Positions 1 through 8,566 of a DNA stretch of 64,000 nt are shown here, in pieces (the first letter of the stretch is position 1; each line of letters begins with the position of its first letter). Under the pieces are notes generated by a model. The model was given only the letters and a program-made list of their open reading frames with translations, did no database searches and was not told where the DNA came from. Location of the stretch: positions 1,922,001 to 1,986,000 of the forward strand of contig NZ_CP171729.1 of the NCBI RefSeq assembly GCF_043769475.1, given 5' to 3'. Source of the stretch: Allomesorhizobium sp043769475 (GTDB lineage Bacteria > Pseudomonadota > Alphaproteobacteria > Rhizobiales > Rhizobiaceae). Both the position numbers and the translations under genes were made by a program.

Positions 1-195
1 GCGTTCATGAGCATCGAAGCGACAAGCACGCTTTCAACCTGGCAGCATCTCGCCATATGGGTGCCGCTGACTATCATTTCCGCGCTCGCGCTGCTGCGAC
101 CGATCAAGGGCGCTGTCATCGGCCTGCAATGGGCATACTACATGCATGGCTTTGGCGGCGAAGAGGACCGCATCGAAACGCATCCCGAGGCATAA
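1..195 (+). CDS. DUF983 family membrane protein, C-terminal part
   Basis: The reading frame is open from the first base of the window, so the true start lies upstream and only about 64 C-terminal residues are visible. They contain one clear hydrophobic segment (WVPLTIISALALLRPIKG) followed by the typical DUF983 tail LQWAYYMHGFG and an acidic end. DUF983 proteins are small two-helix membrane proteins of unknown function. The gene is followed at short distance by a NUDIX hydrolase on the same strand, a neighbourhood I associate with rhizobial genomes. Family assignment is from the C-terminal motif only. Confidence 0.75.
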   Translation, partial: AFMSIEATSTLSTWQHLAIWVPLTIISALALLRPIKGAVIGLQWAYYMHGFGGEEDRIETHPEA

Positions 196-266
196 GCCGC
201 GGGCTGGAACAACCCTCGATCGGCTGGAGCAATTCCGTCCGGCCAGACGCCGCGGTAAGGTTTCGA

Positions 267-1007
267 ATGGACGGAATGACCAGATCGCAAGTCGACAAGG
301 CGGAATCGAAGGATTTCGCGCTCGGCAAGGGACCGTTGCGGCCGCGCGATGCGGCAACTCTCATTCTGCTCGACAGAGAGGACGGCGGGTTTCGTGTATT
401 GATGGGCCGCCGCCATTCGCGCCACGCCTTCATGCCCGGCAAGTTCGTGTTCCCGGGCGGCCGCACCGATCCGGCCGACAGCCGCGTTCCCGTCGCGGAA
501 AGCCTTCATCCCGACGAGGAAGCCAAGCTGGCCGGCGCGCCGGGGCGCACCAGCCCTGCCCGCGCCCGCGCCATCGCCATGTCGGCGATACGCGAAACCT
601 ACGAGGAGGCCGGCCTGCTGATCGGCCGCAAAGGTCCGTTCGACACGACCAAGCCGGACTGGCAGGGCTTTGTCGAGCACGGCGTTCAGCCCTCGCTTGA
701 TGTCCTGCGCTTCGTCGCCCGTGCGATAACCCCGCCCGGACGAGTGCGCCGCTTCGATACGCGCTTCCTGGCGGCGTGGCGAAGCGACGTTGCGGTCGAA
801 CTTGCCGATGGCGGGCCGACCAACGAACTCGAGGAGCTTGTCTGGCTGCCGCTTGGCGAGGCCAAGGAGGCGGATGTGCCGGTCATAACCAGGACTGTTC
901 TCGACGAACTCGAAAAGCGGCTGGCGCATGATCCGCTGCTGCACCCGGGCGGGCAGGTTCCTTTCTACCGCATGATCCGCAACCGCTTCATCCGCGACGT
1001 CCTCTAA
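267..1007 (+). CDS. NUDIX hydrolase
   Basis: A 246-residue protein of the NUDIX superfamily, which hydrolyses nucleoside-diphosphate-linked compounds. The core Nudix box is visible around residues 110-125 as AIRETYEEAGLLIG (RExxEExGx). An N-terminal strand, LILLDREDGGFRVLMGRRH, and the FVFPGGRTDP segment are typical of the larger NUDIX proteins related to CoA or (di)nucleotide pyrophosphatases. Substrate cannot be read from the sequence. The ATG at 267 is preferred because TAAGG precedes it by 6 bases; a second in-frame ATG lies 9 bases later. The open frame continues upstream of 267 but only as a shadow of the DUF983 gene. Confidence 0.85.
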   Translation: MDGMTRSQVDKAESKDFALGKGPLRPRDAATLILLDREDGGFRVLMGRRHSRHAFMPGKFVFPGGRTDPADSRVPVAESLHPDEEAKLAGAPGRTSPARARAIAMSAIRETYEEAGLLIGRKGPFDTTKPDWQGFVEHGVQPSLDVLRFVARAITPPGRVRRFDTRFLAAWRSDVAVELADGGPTNELEELVWLPLGEAKEADVPVITRTVLDELEKRLAHDPLLHPGGQVPFYRMIRNRFIRDVL

Positions 1008-1022
1008 CTTTCCCAAACAAAA

Positions 1023-2210
1023 ATGTCCGAGACCATTCCAAAGCAGGCCGAAGACGTGCGCATGCGCTGGCTGTCGATCTCGGCCGCCATTGCCTCGATC
1101 AGTGTCGTCGGCATCGCCATCGGGCTCGGCATGCCGCTGCTCAGCATCATTCTTGAAACGCGCGGCCACTCGGCGAGCATGATCGGCCTCAACACCGCGG
1201 TCGCCGGCCTCGCATCTATCGCGGCGGCGCCGCTTGCAACCCCGCTGGCGGTGCGCTTTGGCGTCGTCTGGACAATGCTGGCGATGATCGTCGCCGGCGC
1301 GCTCGCCTTTGTCGGCTTCTATTTCGCCACCGCCTTCTGGATGTGGTTTCCGCTGCGAGTGGTCCTTCACATGGCGCTGACCGTGCTTTTCATCCTGTCC
1401 GAATTCTGGATCAGCACCTCGGCGCCGCCTGAAAAGCGCGGCTTCGTGCTCGGCATCTATGCGACCGTGCTGTCGCTCGGCTTCGCGGCCGGTCCCTGGC
1501 TGTTCTCGCAGATGGGCAGCAGCGGCTTTCTTCCTTTCGGCGCGGTCTTCGTGCTGGTTATGCTGGCCACGATTCCGGTGCTGGCTGCGTGGCGCGAAAG
1601 CCCGAAAATCATCGTCGACGGCGACGGGTCGCGCGACTTCTTCCGCTATATCTGGCTGGTGCCGACCGCGACCGCCGCGGTGCTGGTTTTCGGCGCAGTG
1701 GAGACCGGCGGCTTCGCGCTGTTTCCGGTCTATGGCAACCGCATCGGCTATTCGGAGGCCGACGCGGCGCTGCTCCTCACCATGATCGGGCTCGGCAACG
1801 TCTTCATGCAAATCCCGCTCGGCATGATCAGCGACCGCATTCGCGACCGCCGGCATCTGCTGCTCGCCTGCGCGACGGTTGGGCTTGCCGGCATGATCGT
1901 GCTGCCGCTCGTCTCGGGCAATTGGCATCTGATGGCGGCGCTGCTGTTCGTCTGGGGCGGCGTGGTGGCGGCGCTCTACACGATCGGGCTGGCGCATCTT
2001 GGCTCACGGCTTTCCGGCCACGACCTGGCCAATGCCAATGCCGCCTTCGTGCTCTGCTACGGGCTCGGAATGGTGCTGGGGCCGCAGGCGATCGGGATAG
2101 GCATGGATCTCGTCGGAACCGACGGCTTCGGCTGGTCGCTGGCGCTGTTCTTCGCGGCCTACATCGTTCTGGCCGCCAGCCGCATCGCCGCGAGCCGACG
2201 TCGGGCTTGA
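1023..2210 (+). CDS. MFS transporter
   Basis: A 395-residue protein with about twelve hydrophobic segments, fitting a major facilitator superfamily permease of the inner membrane. The loop between the two halves is short and charged (AAWRESPKIIVDGDGSRDFFR). The second half carries a motif-A-like element, GMISDRIRDRRHLL, after the eighth helix. It starts 15 bases after the NUDIX gene on the same strand and is probably co-transcribed with it. The substrate is not evident; sugar or drug efflux types are equally possible. Confidence 0.85.
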   Translation: MSETIPKQAEDVRMRWLSISAAIASISVVGIAIGLGMPLLSIILETRGHSASMIGLNTAVAGLASIAAAPLATPLAVRFGVVWTMLAMIVAGALAFVGFYFATAFWMWFPLRVVLHMALTVLFILSEFWISTSAPPEKRGFVLGIYATVLSLGFAAGPWLFSQMGSSGFLPFGAVFVLVMLATIPVLAAWRESPKIIVDGDGSRDFFRYIWLVPTATAAVLVFGAVETGGFALFPVYGNRIGYSEADAALLLTMIGLGNVFMQIPLGMISDRIRDRRHLLLACATVGLAGMIVLPLVSGNWHLMAALLFVWGGVVAALYTIGLAHLGSRLSGHDLANANAAFVLCYGLGMVLGPQAIGIGMDLVGTDGFGWSLALFFAAYIVLAASRIAASRRRA

Positions 2211-2313
2211 CATTCCGGCAACGTTCTTTATGTGTCGCGCCAAGTTTTCCGCGTCCGGGTGATCGCCCGTGTTTCGCCGGCTCGAACTCCAGACACATTA
2301 ACGGACGAAAATC

Positions 2314-2481
2314 ATGGCCAAAGCCGCAAACATCAAGATCAAGCTTCTGTCGACCGCCGATACCGGATTCTTCTACGTGACCAGCAAGAACAGCCGCACC
2401 AAGACGGACAAGCTGTCCTTCCGCAAGTACGATCCGGTCGCCAAGAAGCACGTCGAATTCAAGGAAACGAAGATCAAGTAA
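2314..2481 (+). CDS. rpmG: 50S ribosomal protein L33
   Basis: A 55-residue basic protein starting MAKAANIKIKLLSTADTGFF and continuing with the L33 signature YVTSKNSRTKTDKLSFRKYDP. L33 sits near the E site of the large ribosomal subunit. This copy lacks the CxxC pairs of zinc-binding L33 paralogues, so it is the zinc-independent form usual in proteobacteria. It stands alone as a short transcription unit and is closed by a strong intrinsic terminator 26 bases after the stop codon. Confidence 0.97.
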   Translation: MAKAANIKIKLLSTADTGFFYVTSKNSRTKTDKLSFRKYDPVAKKHVEFKETKIK

Positions 2482-2506
2482 TCTTCGTCCTGAACTTGAG
2501 CATGCA

Positions 2507-2530
2507 AAGCCGCCTTCGGGCGGCTTTTTT
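2507..2530 (+). terminator. Intrinsic terminator of rpmG
   Basis: A perfect 8-bp stem, AAGCCGCC / GGCGGCTT, closes a TTCG tetraloop and runs directly into six T residues. This is a textbook Rho-independent terminator placed just after rpmG on the plus strand. Confidence 0.95.
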
Positions 2531-2854
2531 GTTGGCCGGGACCGGGCAGTTTTGCGAATGCGGAGGCTTTGCGGGAAAAGGGGGCCGGCCAGCGATCTGA
2601 CAGCGGTACGAGGAGGCCACTATGTGTCAGTGCCGGCCGGCCAACCCCATGGACCCAGGAGATGCGGCGGACCTGAGCATCATGGGGTATCTACTTGCGC
2701 CGTGGCACGTCCCTCGCACCGGCGCCATTTCCAGCAGACATTTGCGCAAGAGCTTTTAAAAATCAATAGTTTCTTAACCAAGCCTGCCGAATCGCTTGGA
2801 TTAAGGTAAATTATCATCGGCTGCGGCTTGCCTTTACCCGCTTGGGCGACCGGC
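2531..2854. other. Gap between rpmG and pleD
   Basis: Apart from the 45-codon frame at 2622, this stretch has an AT-rich part at 2755-2815. That part contains a TTAACC half-site similar to the CtrA motif and a weak stem (CCAAGC / GCTTGG, 2778-2799) that could serve as the end of the pleD transcript on the minus strand. Neither is strong enough to call alone. Confidence 0.4.
2622..2759 (+). CDS. Candidate small ORF, 45 residues, unknown
   Basis: Within the 370-base gap between rpmG and pleD, an ATG at 2622 follows GAGGAGGCCACT, a good Shine-Dalgarno sequence. It opens a 45-codon frame ending TAA at 2757. The peptide begins MCQCRPANPMD and ends HLRKSF, with no membrane segment. The evidence is only the ribosome-binding site and an uninterrupted frame; at this length it could be chance. 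No family is recognised. Confidence 0.3.
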   Translation: MCQCRPANPMDPGDAADLSIMGYLLAPWHVPRTGAISSRHLRKSF

Positions 2855-4228
2855 TCAGGCGGCTTTGGCAACCACACGGTTGCGGCCTGCGGTCTTGGCC
2901 TCGTAAAGCGCTACGTCGGCCCGTTTCATCAGCGCTTCGACCGTGTCCATCCCGCGCTTCAGCGACGAGACGCCAACGCTTACCGTGACGTCCATCGACT
3001 GGCCCGACTTGCCGATCGGAAACGGCGTCTGCGCGATCTCGGCGCGAATGCGTTCGGCCACCTTTTCGGCAACCTCGCCATCGGTATCCGGCATGACGAC
3101 GACGAACTCCTCGCCGCCGAAGCGGCAGGCCAGATCGATGCCGCGCACATTCTTGCGCAGCCGCCTGGCGAATTCGCGCAGCACATCGTCGCCGCCGTCA
3201 TGGCCGTGCGTATCGTTGATCAGCTTGAAGCGGTCGAGATCGGTGATCATCACCGAAAGCGGCCGCCGTCGCGCCACCGCGCGGTCGAAGAGCGTCTGCA
3301 GATGGCTGTCGAGGTAGCGGCGGTTGTGCAAACCGGTCAACCCGTCGGTTACCGCCATCTCGATGGTCTGGGTGACGCTGGCACGCAAATGGTCGTTGTA
3401 ACGCTTGCGCAGGACCTGCGTGCGCAGCCGCGCCGTCAGTTCCTGCTGGTCGATCGGCCGGATCAGATAGTCATTGATGCCGAGTTCGAGGCCGCGGATG
3501 AGGCGCTCATCCTCACCCTCCTCGGCAAGCAGGATGATCGGCAGGAAGCGCGTGCGGTCGAGTGAGCGCAATTGCGAACAGAGCCTCAGCGGATCGAAAT
3601 CCGCAAACGAAGTGGAGACGATGGCGCATTCATAGGGTTCTTCCGCCGCCTGGAAGAAGCCGGCATGCGGGTCGGTGGCGATATCGAGGTCGGCCGTGTT
3701 GCGCAGCATCTTCCTGATGCGATCGCAGGACGATTGGCGTTCGTCGATCAGGAGCACCTTCGGCCGCGTCTCCTCGGCGGCGGGCTTGCGGCTCAAAAGT
3801 TCTTCTATGCCGATATTGCGCGTCGTCGAGGCGCGCAGGCGCAATTCGTCCGTGAGCATCTTCAGCCGGACCAGACTTTTCACGCGGGTCATCAGCTGGA
3901 GGTCGTTGACCGGCTTGGTCAGAAAATCGTCGGCGCCGGCCTCGAGGCCGCGGACGCGGTCGGAAACCTGGTCGAGCGCCGTGATCATCACCACGGGGAT
4001 GTGCGAAGTGGCGGGGTCGTTCTTCAGCCGCCTGCAGACCTCGAAGCCGTCCATGCCGGGCATCATGACGTCGAGCAGCACGACGTCGACCTTGCCGTTC
4101 TCGCAGGTTTCGATGGCGTCCGGACCGCTGGTCGCGGTCAGCACGTCGAAATACTCGGCCAGCAGCCGCACCTCGAGCAGCTTCACATTGGCCGGAATGT
4201 CGTCGACGACGAGGATGCGCGCGGTCAT
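2855..4228 (-). CDS. pleD: PleD response regulator, diguanylate cyclase
   Basis: A 457-residue protein with the PleD layout: a first receiver domain (residues 1-120, phospho-acceptor D53 in LLDVMMPGMDGF, conserved Lys in FLTKP), a second degenerate receiver (about 160-280), and a GGDEF domain (about 290-457). The catalytic motif is GGEEF at 371-375, and the RxxD inhibitory site (RGID, 362-365) lies five residues upstream, so product inhibition by cyclic di-GMP is expected. In Caulobacter PleD makes cyclic di-GMP at the stalked pole after phosphorylation by PleC/DivJ. It lies 34 bases after divK on the same strand, as in other alphaproteobacteria, so the pair is almost certainly one operon. 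Confidence 0.97.
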   Translation of the reverse strand: MTARILVVDDIPANVKLLEVRLLAEYFDVLTATSGPDAIETCENGKVDVVLLDVMMPGMDGFEVCRRLKNDPATSHIPVVMITALDQVSDRVRGLEAGADDFLTKPVNDLQLMTRVKSLVRLKMLTDELRLRASTTRNIGIEELLSRKPAAEETRPKVLLIDERQSSCDRIRKMLRNTADLDIATDPHAGFFQAAEEPYECAIVSTSFADFDPLRLCSQLRSLDRTRFLPIILLAEEGEDERLIRGLELGINDYLIRPIDQQELTARLRTQVLRKRYNDHLRASVTQTIEMAVTDGLTGLHNRRYLDSHLQTLFDRAVARRRPLSVMITDLDRFKLINDTHGHDGGDDVLREFARRLRKNVRGIDLACRFGGEEFVVVMPDTDGEVAEKVAERIRAEIAQTPFPIGKSGQSMDVTVSVGVSSLKRGMDTVEALMKRADVALYEAKTAGRNRVVAKAA

Positions 4229-4262
4229 TCTGCGTGAGCTCCGGGGCGGGATCTTTTGGGCA

Positions 4263-4634
4263 TCAGGCGTCGCCCAGGTAGGATTTTATCGTTTCGACGA
4301 AGCGCGGCACCGAGATCGGCTTCGAGATATAGGCCTCGCAGCCGCCCTGGCGGATGCGCTCCTCGTCGCCTTTCATGGCGAAGGCGGTGACGGCGATGAC
4401 TGGAATGGTGTGAAGATCGTCGTCCTCCTTCAGCCACTTGGTCACTTCGAGGCCGGAGACTTCAGGCAGCTGGATATCCATCAGGATCAGGTCCGGCTTG
4501 TGCAGACGCGCCAGATCCAGCGCCTCGAGGCCGTTGCGGGTGCGCACGGTCTCGTAGCCGCTGGCCTCTATCAGGTCGCGAAAGAGCTTCATGTTCAGCT
4601 CGTTGTCCTCGACGATCATCACTTTCTTGGTCAT
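4263..4634 (-). CDS. divK: DivK single-domain response regulator
   Basis: A 123-residue stand-alone receiver domain starting MTKKVMIVEDNELNMKLF. The phospho-acceptor is D53 in LILMDIQLPEVSG, the switch Thr/Ala is in VIAVTAFAM, and the conserved Lys is in AYISKPIS. Length and D53 match Caulobacter DivK, which controls the CckA-CtrA pathway through DivL, DivJ and PleC. The frame is open 16 codons further upstream, but the ATG at 4634 gives the family-typical N-terminus. pleD follows 34 bases downstream. Confidence 0.97.
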   Translation of the reverse strand: MTKKVMIVEDNELNMKLFRDLIEASGYETVRTRNGLEALDLARLHKPDLILMDIQLPEVSGLEVTKWLKEDDDLHTIPVIAVTAFAMKGDEERIRQGGCEAYISKPISVPRFVETIKSYLGDA

Positions 4635-4873
4635 AGAATTCCCGTCCCGATCGCTGCTTTCGCATCCGCGACCAACATGCACCCGCCAAGGTGCACCAAA
4701 CCCCGTCGCAAGGCTAACCCAAGATGATTGACGAAACGGAAACCGGCATGCCGAAACACATCGGGTTTTTTCTTCGTCGGTGACGGCTGGGCGCTTGGCC
4801 GGCGGCCTTGCCGGGCGCCACGGTTGCGGATACTGCGGAGTAGAATTTTCATTGTAACCTCAAGAAAGCCAAG

Positions 4874-5173
4874 ATGGCTAACAGCGACTTAACACGCCAG
4901 AACGCCGAAACGATCGCCATAGAGGCGCTGGGCTTCGTGGCCGCCGACCCGGAGCTCCTGCCGCGCTTCCTGGCGATCACCGGCATCGAGGCGCAGTCGA
5001 TACGCGAGGCGGCGCGCGAGCCGGGATTTTTGGCCGGCGTGCTGCAGTTCATCCTGGCGCACGAGCCGACTCTGATGAAATTTTCCGAAGCATCCGGCCT
5101 CGCCCCGGCAACCGTCGCCGGCGCGCTGCGCCGGCTGCCGCTTGGCGACGACAGCCACGACATCTCGACCTGA
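4874..5173 (+). CDS. DUF3572 family protein
   Basis: A 99-residue, mostly helical protein with the DUF3572 pattern: AETIAIEALGFVAADPELLPRFLAITG, then a helix with LREAAREP-like charge (SIREAAREPGFLAGVLQFIL) and the end GLAPATVAGALRRLPLGDD. The family is confined to alphaproteobacteria and has no assigned function. It is divergent from divK and converges on the GNAT gene with 11 bases between stops. The ATG at 4874 is preceded by a weak ribosome-binding site. Confidence 0.85.
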   Translation: MANSDLTRQNAETIAIEALGFVAADPELLPRFLAITGIEAQSIREAAREPGFLAGVLQFILAHEPTLMKFSEASGLAPATVAGALRRLPLGDDSHDIST

Positions 5174-5184
5174 GCCGGCCTTAA

Positions 5185-5760
5185 TCATAGGACGAGGCGC
5201 ATCAGCGGCCGTCCGGCCTTGCGCTCGGCGAGCCGTTCGAAGCCGGCCTTTTCGAAGACGCGCGTCGAGCCTACGAACAGGCCGAGGGAGCGCGAATCCT
5301 TCGATTGGTCCATCGGGCAGGCTTCGAGGAAGCGCGCGTTGTTTTGCCTGGCGAAACCGACGCCCGCCGCGACCAGATGGTGGGTCAAACCTTTGCTCCG
5401 CGCGCTGTTGCGGATGAAGAAGCAGGAAATCGCCCAGACGGCCGGATCGGTGGCGTCGGCCGGATCGACCGGCGCGGAGCCCCTGCCCTTGTTGTTCCAC
5501 TGCGGCACGTCGGCGCGCGGGCCGATCTGCATCCAGCCGCAGCCAATTCCGTCCTCGAAGGCGAGCAGGCCGGGCGGCGGGCCGGCTTCAATGCGGGTGC
5601 GGATGAAATCCTTGTTGCTGGCGTGGCTTGAGTCGCGCCGGGCGGCCGGCGGGAGGCGGAAATAGGTGCACCAGCAGCCGTAGCAGGCACCCTGCTTGCC
5701 GAACAGATCCTCGAAAGCTGGCCAGAGGTCGGGGGTGAGCGGGCGAATGTCGGGGACCAT
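5185..5760 (-). CDS. GNAT family N-acetyltransferase
   Basis: A 191-residue protein with a GNAT-like core. The N-terminal part carries a distinctive GACYGCWCTYFRLP segment seen in a subgroup of uncharacterised acetyltransferases. The acetyl-CoA binding region is AISCFFIRNSARSKGLTHHLVAAGVGFA (about 105-135), where the usual RxxGxG loop reads NSARSKGL, and the C-terminal part has the family VFEKAGFERLAE. The start is supported by GGAGGTG five bases upstream. Substrate is unknown. It is divergent from the Pol IV gene. Confidence 0.8.
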   Translation of the reverse strand: MVPDIRPLTPDLWPAFEDLFGKQGACYGCWCTYFRLPPAARRDSSHASNKDFIRTRIEAGPPPGLLAFEDGIGCGWMQIGPRADVPQWNNKGRGSAPVDPADATDPAVWAISCFFIRNSARSKGLTHHLVAAGVGFARQNNARFLEACPMDQSKDSRSLGLFVGSTRVFEKAGFERLAERKAGRPLMRLVL

Positions 5761-5840
5761 GAAGCACCTCCGCGGCCGCCGCCTTGCCGGCGGGCGTCAG
5801 CTATCCTACCATTTGCGATGTTCCGCATATGTTCGTAGCG

Positions 5841-7193
5841 ATGACCCTTCCTGTCAACGATCCCATGCATGGTTTTTGCCGCGACTGCCTCGCCCCGCAG
5901 CCGCGAGCAACGACGCGCTGCGCAAGCTGCGGCAGCCCGCGGCTCGCCCGCCATCCGGAGCTCTATTCGCTGCAGATCGCTCATATCGACTGCGACGCCT
6001 TTTACGCGGCGGTGGAAAAGCGCGACAACCCGGCGCTGAAGGACAGGCCGGTGATCATAGGCGGGGGCAAGCGCGGCGTCGTCTCGACCTGCTGCTACAT
6101 CGCCCGCATCCACGGCGTGCGCTCGGCCATGCCGATGTTCAAGGCGCTGGAGGCCTGCCCCGAGGCGGTGGTGGTGAAGCCGGACATGGAAAAATATGTC
6201 CGCGTCGGGCGGGAGGTGCGCGAAATGATGCTGGCGCTAACCCCGCTGGTCGAGCCGATCTCGATCGACGAGGCGTTCCTCGACCTCGCCGGCACCGCGC
6301 GGCTGCACGGCAGGCCGCCGGCGCTGGTGCTGGCCGGCTTTGCGGCGGCCGTCGAGAAAGAGATCGGCATCACCGTCTCGGCCGGGCTGTCCTACTGCAA
6401 GTTCCTGGCCAAGGTGGCGTCGGATTTTCGCAAGCCGCGCGGTTTTTCGATCATCGGCGAGGCCGAGGCCGTGGGTTTCCTGGCGGAGCAGCCGGTGACG
6501 CTGATCTGGGGCGTCGGCAAGGCGTTTGCGGCGACGCTGGAGCGCGACGGCATCCGTATGATCGGACAGTTGCAGCGGCTGGAGCGCGGCGAACTGATGC
6601 GGCGCTACGGCGCGATGGGCGACCGGCTTTTTCACCTGTCGCGCGGCATGGACGAGCGCCGCGTGCATCCCGAGCACGACGCCAAGAGCGTGTCGGCCGA
6701 GACGACGTTCGACACCGACCTTGCCTCGCCCGCCGACCTCGTGCCGATCCTCAGGGCGCTGTCCGAAAAAGTCTCGGCGCGGCTGAAGAAGGCGGGCATT
6801 GCCGGCCGCACCGTGGTGCTGAAGCTGAAGACGCAGGATTTCAAGCTGCGCACGCGCAACCGCCAGCTCGGCGATCCGACTAGGCTCGCCGACCGCATTT
6901 TCCAGACCGGGCTGCAACTGCTGGAGAAGGAGACCGACGGGACGAAATACCGGCTGCTCGGCATAGGCGTCAGCGACCTTTCCGGCTCGGAAAAGGCCGA
7001 CCCGCCGGATCTGGTCGATGTGCAGTCGCGAAAACGCGCAATGGCCGAGGGCGCTATCGACGCGCTGCGCGAAAAATTCGGCGGGCGGGCGGTGGAGACG
7101 GGATACACATTCGGCCGGGGCCACCGCGGCCGCCTCGCGGGTCCGGAGGACGACGACGAGCCGGAGGTGCGGCATCCGTGGGAGAGGATTTGA
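5841..7193 (+). CDS. dinB: DNA polymerase IV (Y family) with N-terminal cysteine knuckle
   Basis: About 450 residues. The Y-family polymerase core begins with HIDCDAFYAAVEKRDNP, and the catalytic SIDEAFLDL acidic motif is present, so the translesion polymerase should be active. It continues through the thumb and little-finger domains (KSVSAETTFDTDL and the end RPLGIGVSDL-like RLLGIGVSDLSG). Ahead of the core is CRDCLAPQPRATTRCASC, a Cx2C...Cx2C pattern fitting a small zinc ribbon that E. coli DinB lacks. The exact start is uncertain: ATGs at 5829, 5841 and 5865 are all in frame and none has a strong ribosome-binding site. Confidence 0.93.
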   Translation: MTLPVNDPMHGFCRDCLAPQPRATTRCASCGSPRLARHPELYSLQIAHIDCDAFYAAVEKRDNPALKDRPVIIGGGKRGVVSTCCYIARIHGVRSAMPMFKALEACPEAVVVKPDMEKYVRVGREVREMMLALTPLVEPISIDEAFLDLAGTARLHGRPPALVLAGFAAAVEKEIGITVSAGLSYCKFLAKVASDFRKPRGFSIIGEAEAVGFLAEQPVTLIWGVGKAFAATLERDGIRMIGQLQRLERGELMRRYGAMGDRLFHLSRGMDERRVHPEHDAKSVSAETTFDTDLASPADLVPILRALSEKVSARLKKAGIAGRTVVLKLKTQDFKLRTRNRQLGDPTRLADRIFQTGLQLLEKETDGTKYRLLGIGVSDLSGSEKADPPDLVDVQSRKRAMAEGAIDALREKFGGRAVETGYTFGRGHRGRLAGPEDDDEPEVRHPWERI

Positions 7194-7408
7194 GGTTTAC
7201 AACAACATGGGAGGGGCGGCTCCAAATTGGATAAATGAAATCTCGGAATTATTTATCCTTTGATCCGCCCGCCCGACAGAGGCCTGTCGCTGGCCCACGT
7301 TTGCAATTTGGGTCAAGAAAAAGGAACGTTTTGAGCTCGCCAGCGTAACTTGTTGATTCCGGCGGTGAACGGCGCGCCGGCTACTCGATATGGGCAGAGG
7401 CAGACTTG

Positions 7409-8566
7409 GTGCTGGATGAGGTTGCGCGAGCGAACACGGGCCGCTCCACAGCGCTGGCGATCGCAGTGGTCCCGCTTTTCTTTGTCACCAGCGGAATTGT
7501 TATCCGCTATGCCGCGTTCACAGCGGTCTGGCCGGATCATAGCCTGCAGCCTTATGTTCAATCGCTGTGCAGGTGGGATTGCTCCTGGTATGTGGGCATT
7601 TCCGAGAAAGGCTACGAAGGCTTTCCGATCCCCGGCGCGAGCAATGTCGGGCGTTGGGGCTTTTTTCCGCTCTATCCGATGCTGGTTGCGGGGCTCAGGG
7701 CTGTTTTCCCGTTTCCCACCGCTATCGTCGCAATCGCCACGTCCATCGCATTGAGCTACGCCTCCTGCCTGGTATCGTGGCAGTTGCTCGACAGGAACAT
7801 GCGCGCTTATGTGCTTTATTGCGCCTTCCTGCTCAGCGGCCCGTTCTCCTTCTATTTCACCACCTTCCTCTCGGAGCCTCTATTTGTGCTCCTGACATCG
7901 TGCGTCTTTCTGGCGCTAAAACGCTCCAGCTACCTAGCGGCAGGCTTTTTCTCCGCGCTGTTGTCGGCCACGCGTCTGGTCGGGGTCTTCGTCGTGTTCG
8001 CAACAGTGATCCAGATGTTCCAAGAGCATCGGATGCGGGGCGGATCGGTCCTGTCCTTCCCTCGCCGGGTGCTGTCGCGGCCGGACCTCCTCGTCGCCAT
8101 CCTCGTCTCGCCCGCCGGCCTCTTTGCCTATATGCTGTATCTCTATCTCACCGTCGGGGACGGCTTCGCCTTCGTTCACGTGCAGCGCGCCTTCGGGCGG
8201 GTGACGGGCAATCCGCTCCAGTTCCTGTGGGACGCATTCTCGGCCACGCCGACGACGGGATGGCTGCCGACCTCGCCTCAGTGGAGCGCGTTCGCCTGCG
8301 TCGCCGGGCTGGCGCTCTCTGCCGTCCTGGCGTTTCGCAGACAGTATAGCGCGGCGTTTTTCTGCACGCTCGGCATTGTGCTGCCGCTACTGACGAACCT
8401 GGCGTCGATGGTGAGATATGTCGTGGGGCTGGCTCCGCTGATCGTGTTGTCCATGACCCTGCTGGCGGCATCCAGGCCCGTTTTTTATGCAGCCTTGGTC
8501 CTGCTGCCCGCCACCTGCTATTTCACCACGATCGCGTGGATGAGAGGCTATCTTGCCCTGGTCTAG
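7409..8566 (+). CDS. PIG-V-like mannosyltransferase, multi-spanning membrane glycosyltransferase
   Basis: About 385 residues with roughly ten hydrophobic segments. The periplasmic loop after the first helix contains CRWDCSWYVGISEKGYEG, which matches the WD..(W/Y)Y..IA..GY pattern of PIG-V-type mannosyltransferases, and RWGFFPLYPML follows it. Such enzymes use polyprenyl-phosphate sugars as donors. No ATG is available near the start; GTG at 7409 is chosen because GAGG lies 8 bases upstream (TTG at 7406 is the alternative). The downstream gene overlaps its end by 14 bases. With the GtrA/GtrB genes opposite, it probably builds or modifies a surface polysaccharide. Confidence 0.75.
   Translation: MLDEVARANTGRSTALAIAVVPLFFVTSGIVIRYAAFTAVWPDHSLQPYVQSLCRWDCSWYVGISEKGYEGFPIPGASNVGRWGFFPLYPMLVAGLRAVFPFPTAIVAIATSIALSYASCLVSWQLLDRNMRAYVLYCAFLLSGPFSFYFTTFLSEPLFVLLTSCVFLALKRSSYLAAGFFSALLSATRLVGVFVVFATVIQMFQEHRMRGGSVLSFPRRVLSRPDLLVAILVSPAGLFAYMLYLYLTVGDGFAFVHVQRAFGRVTGNPLQFLWDAFSATPTTGWLPTSPQWSAFACVAGLALSAVLAFRRQYSAAFFCTLGIVLPLLTNLASMVRYVVGLAPLIVLSMTLLAASRPVFYAALVLLPATCYFTTIAWMRGYLALV

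Noticed and set aside
138..1997. A 619-codon minus-strand frame across the NUDIX and MFS genes
   Set aside because: It spans two well-supported genes in antisense and consists of low-complexity charged residues.
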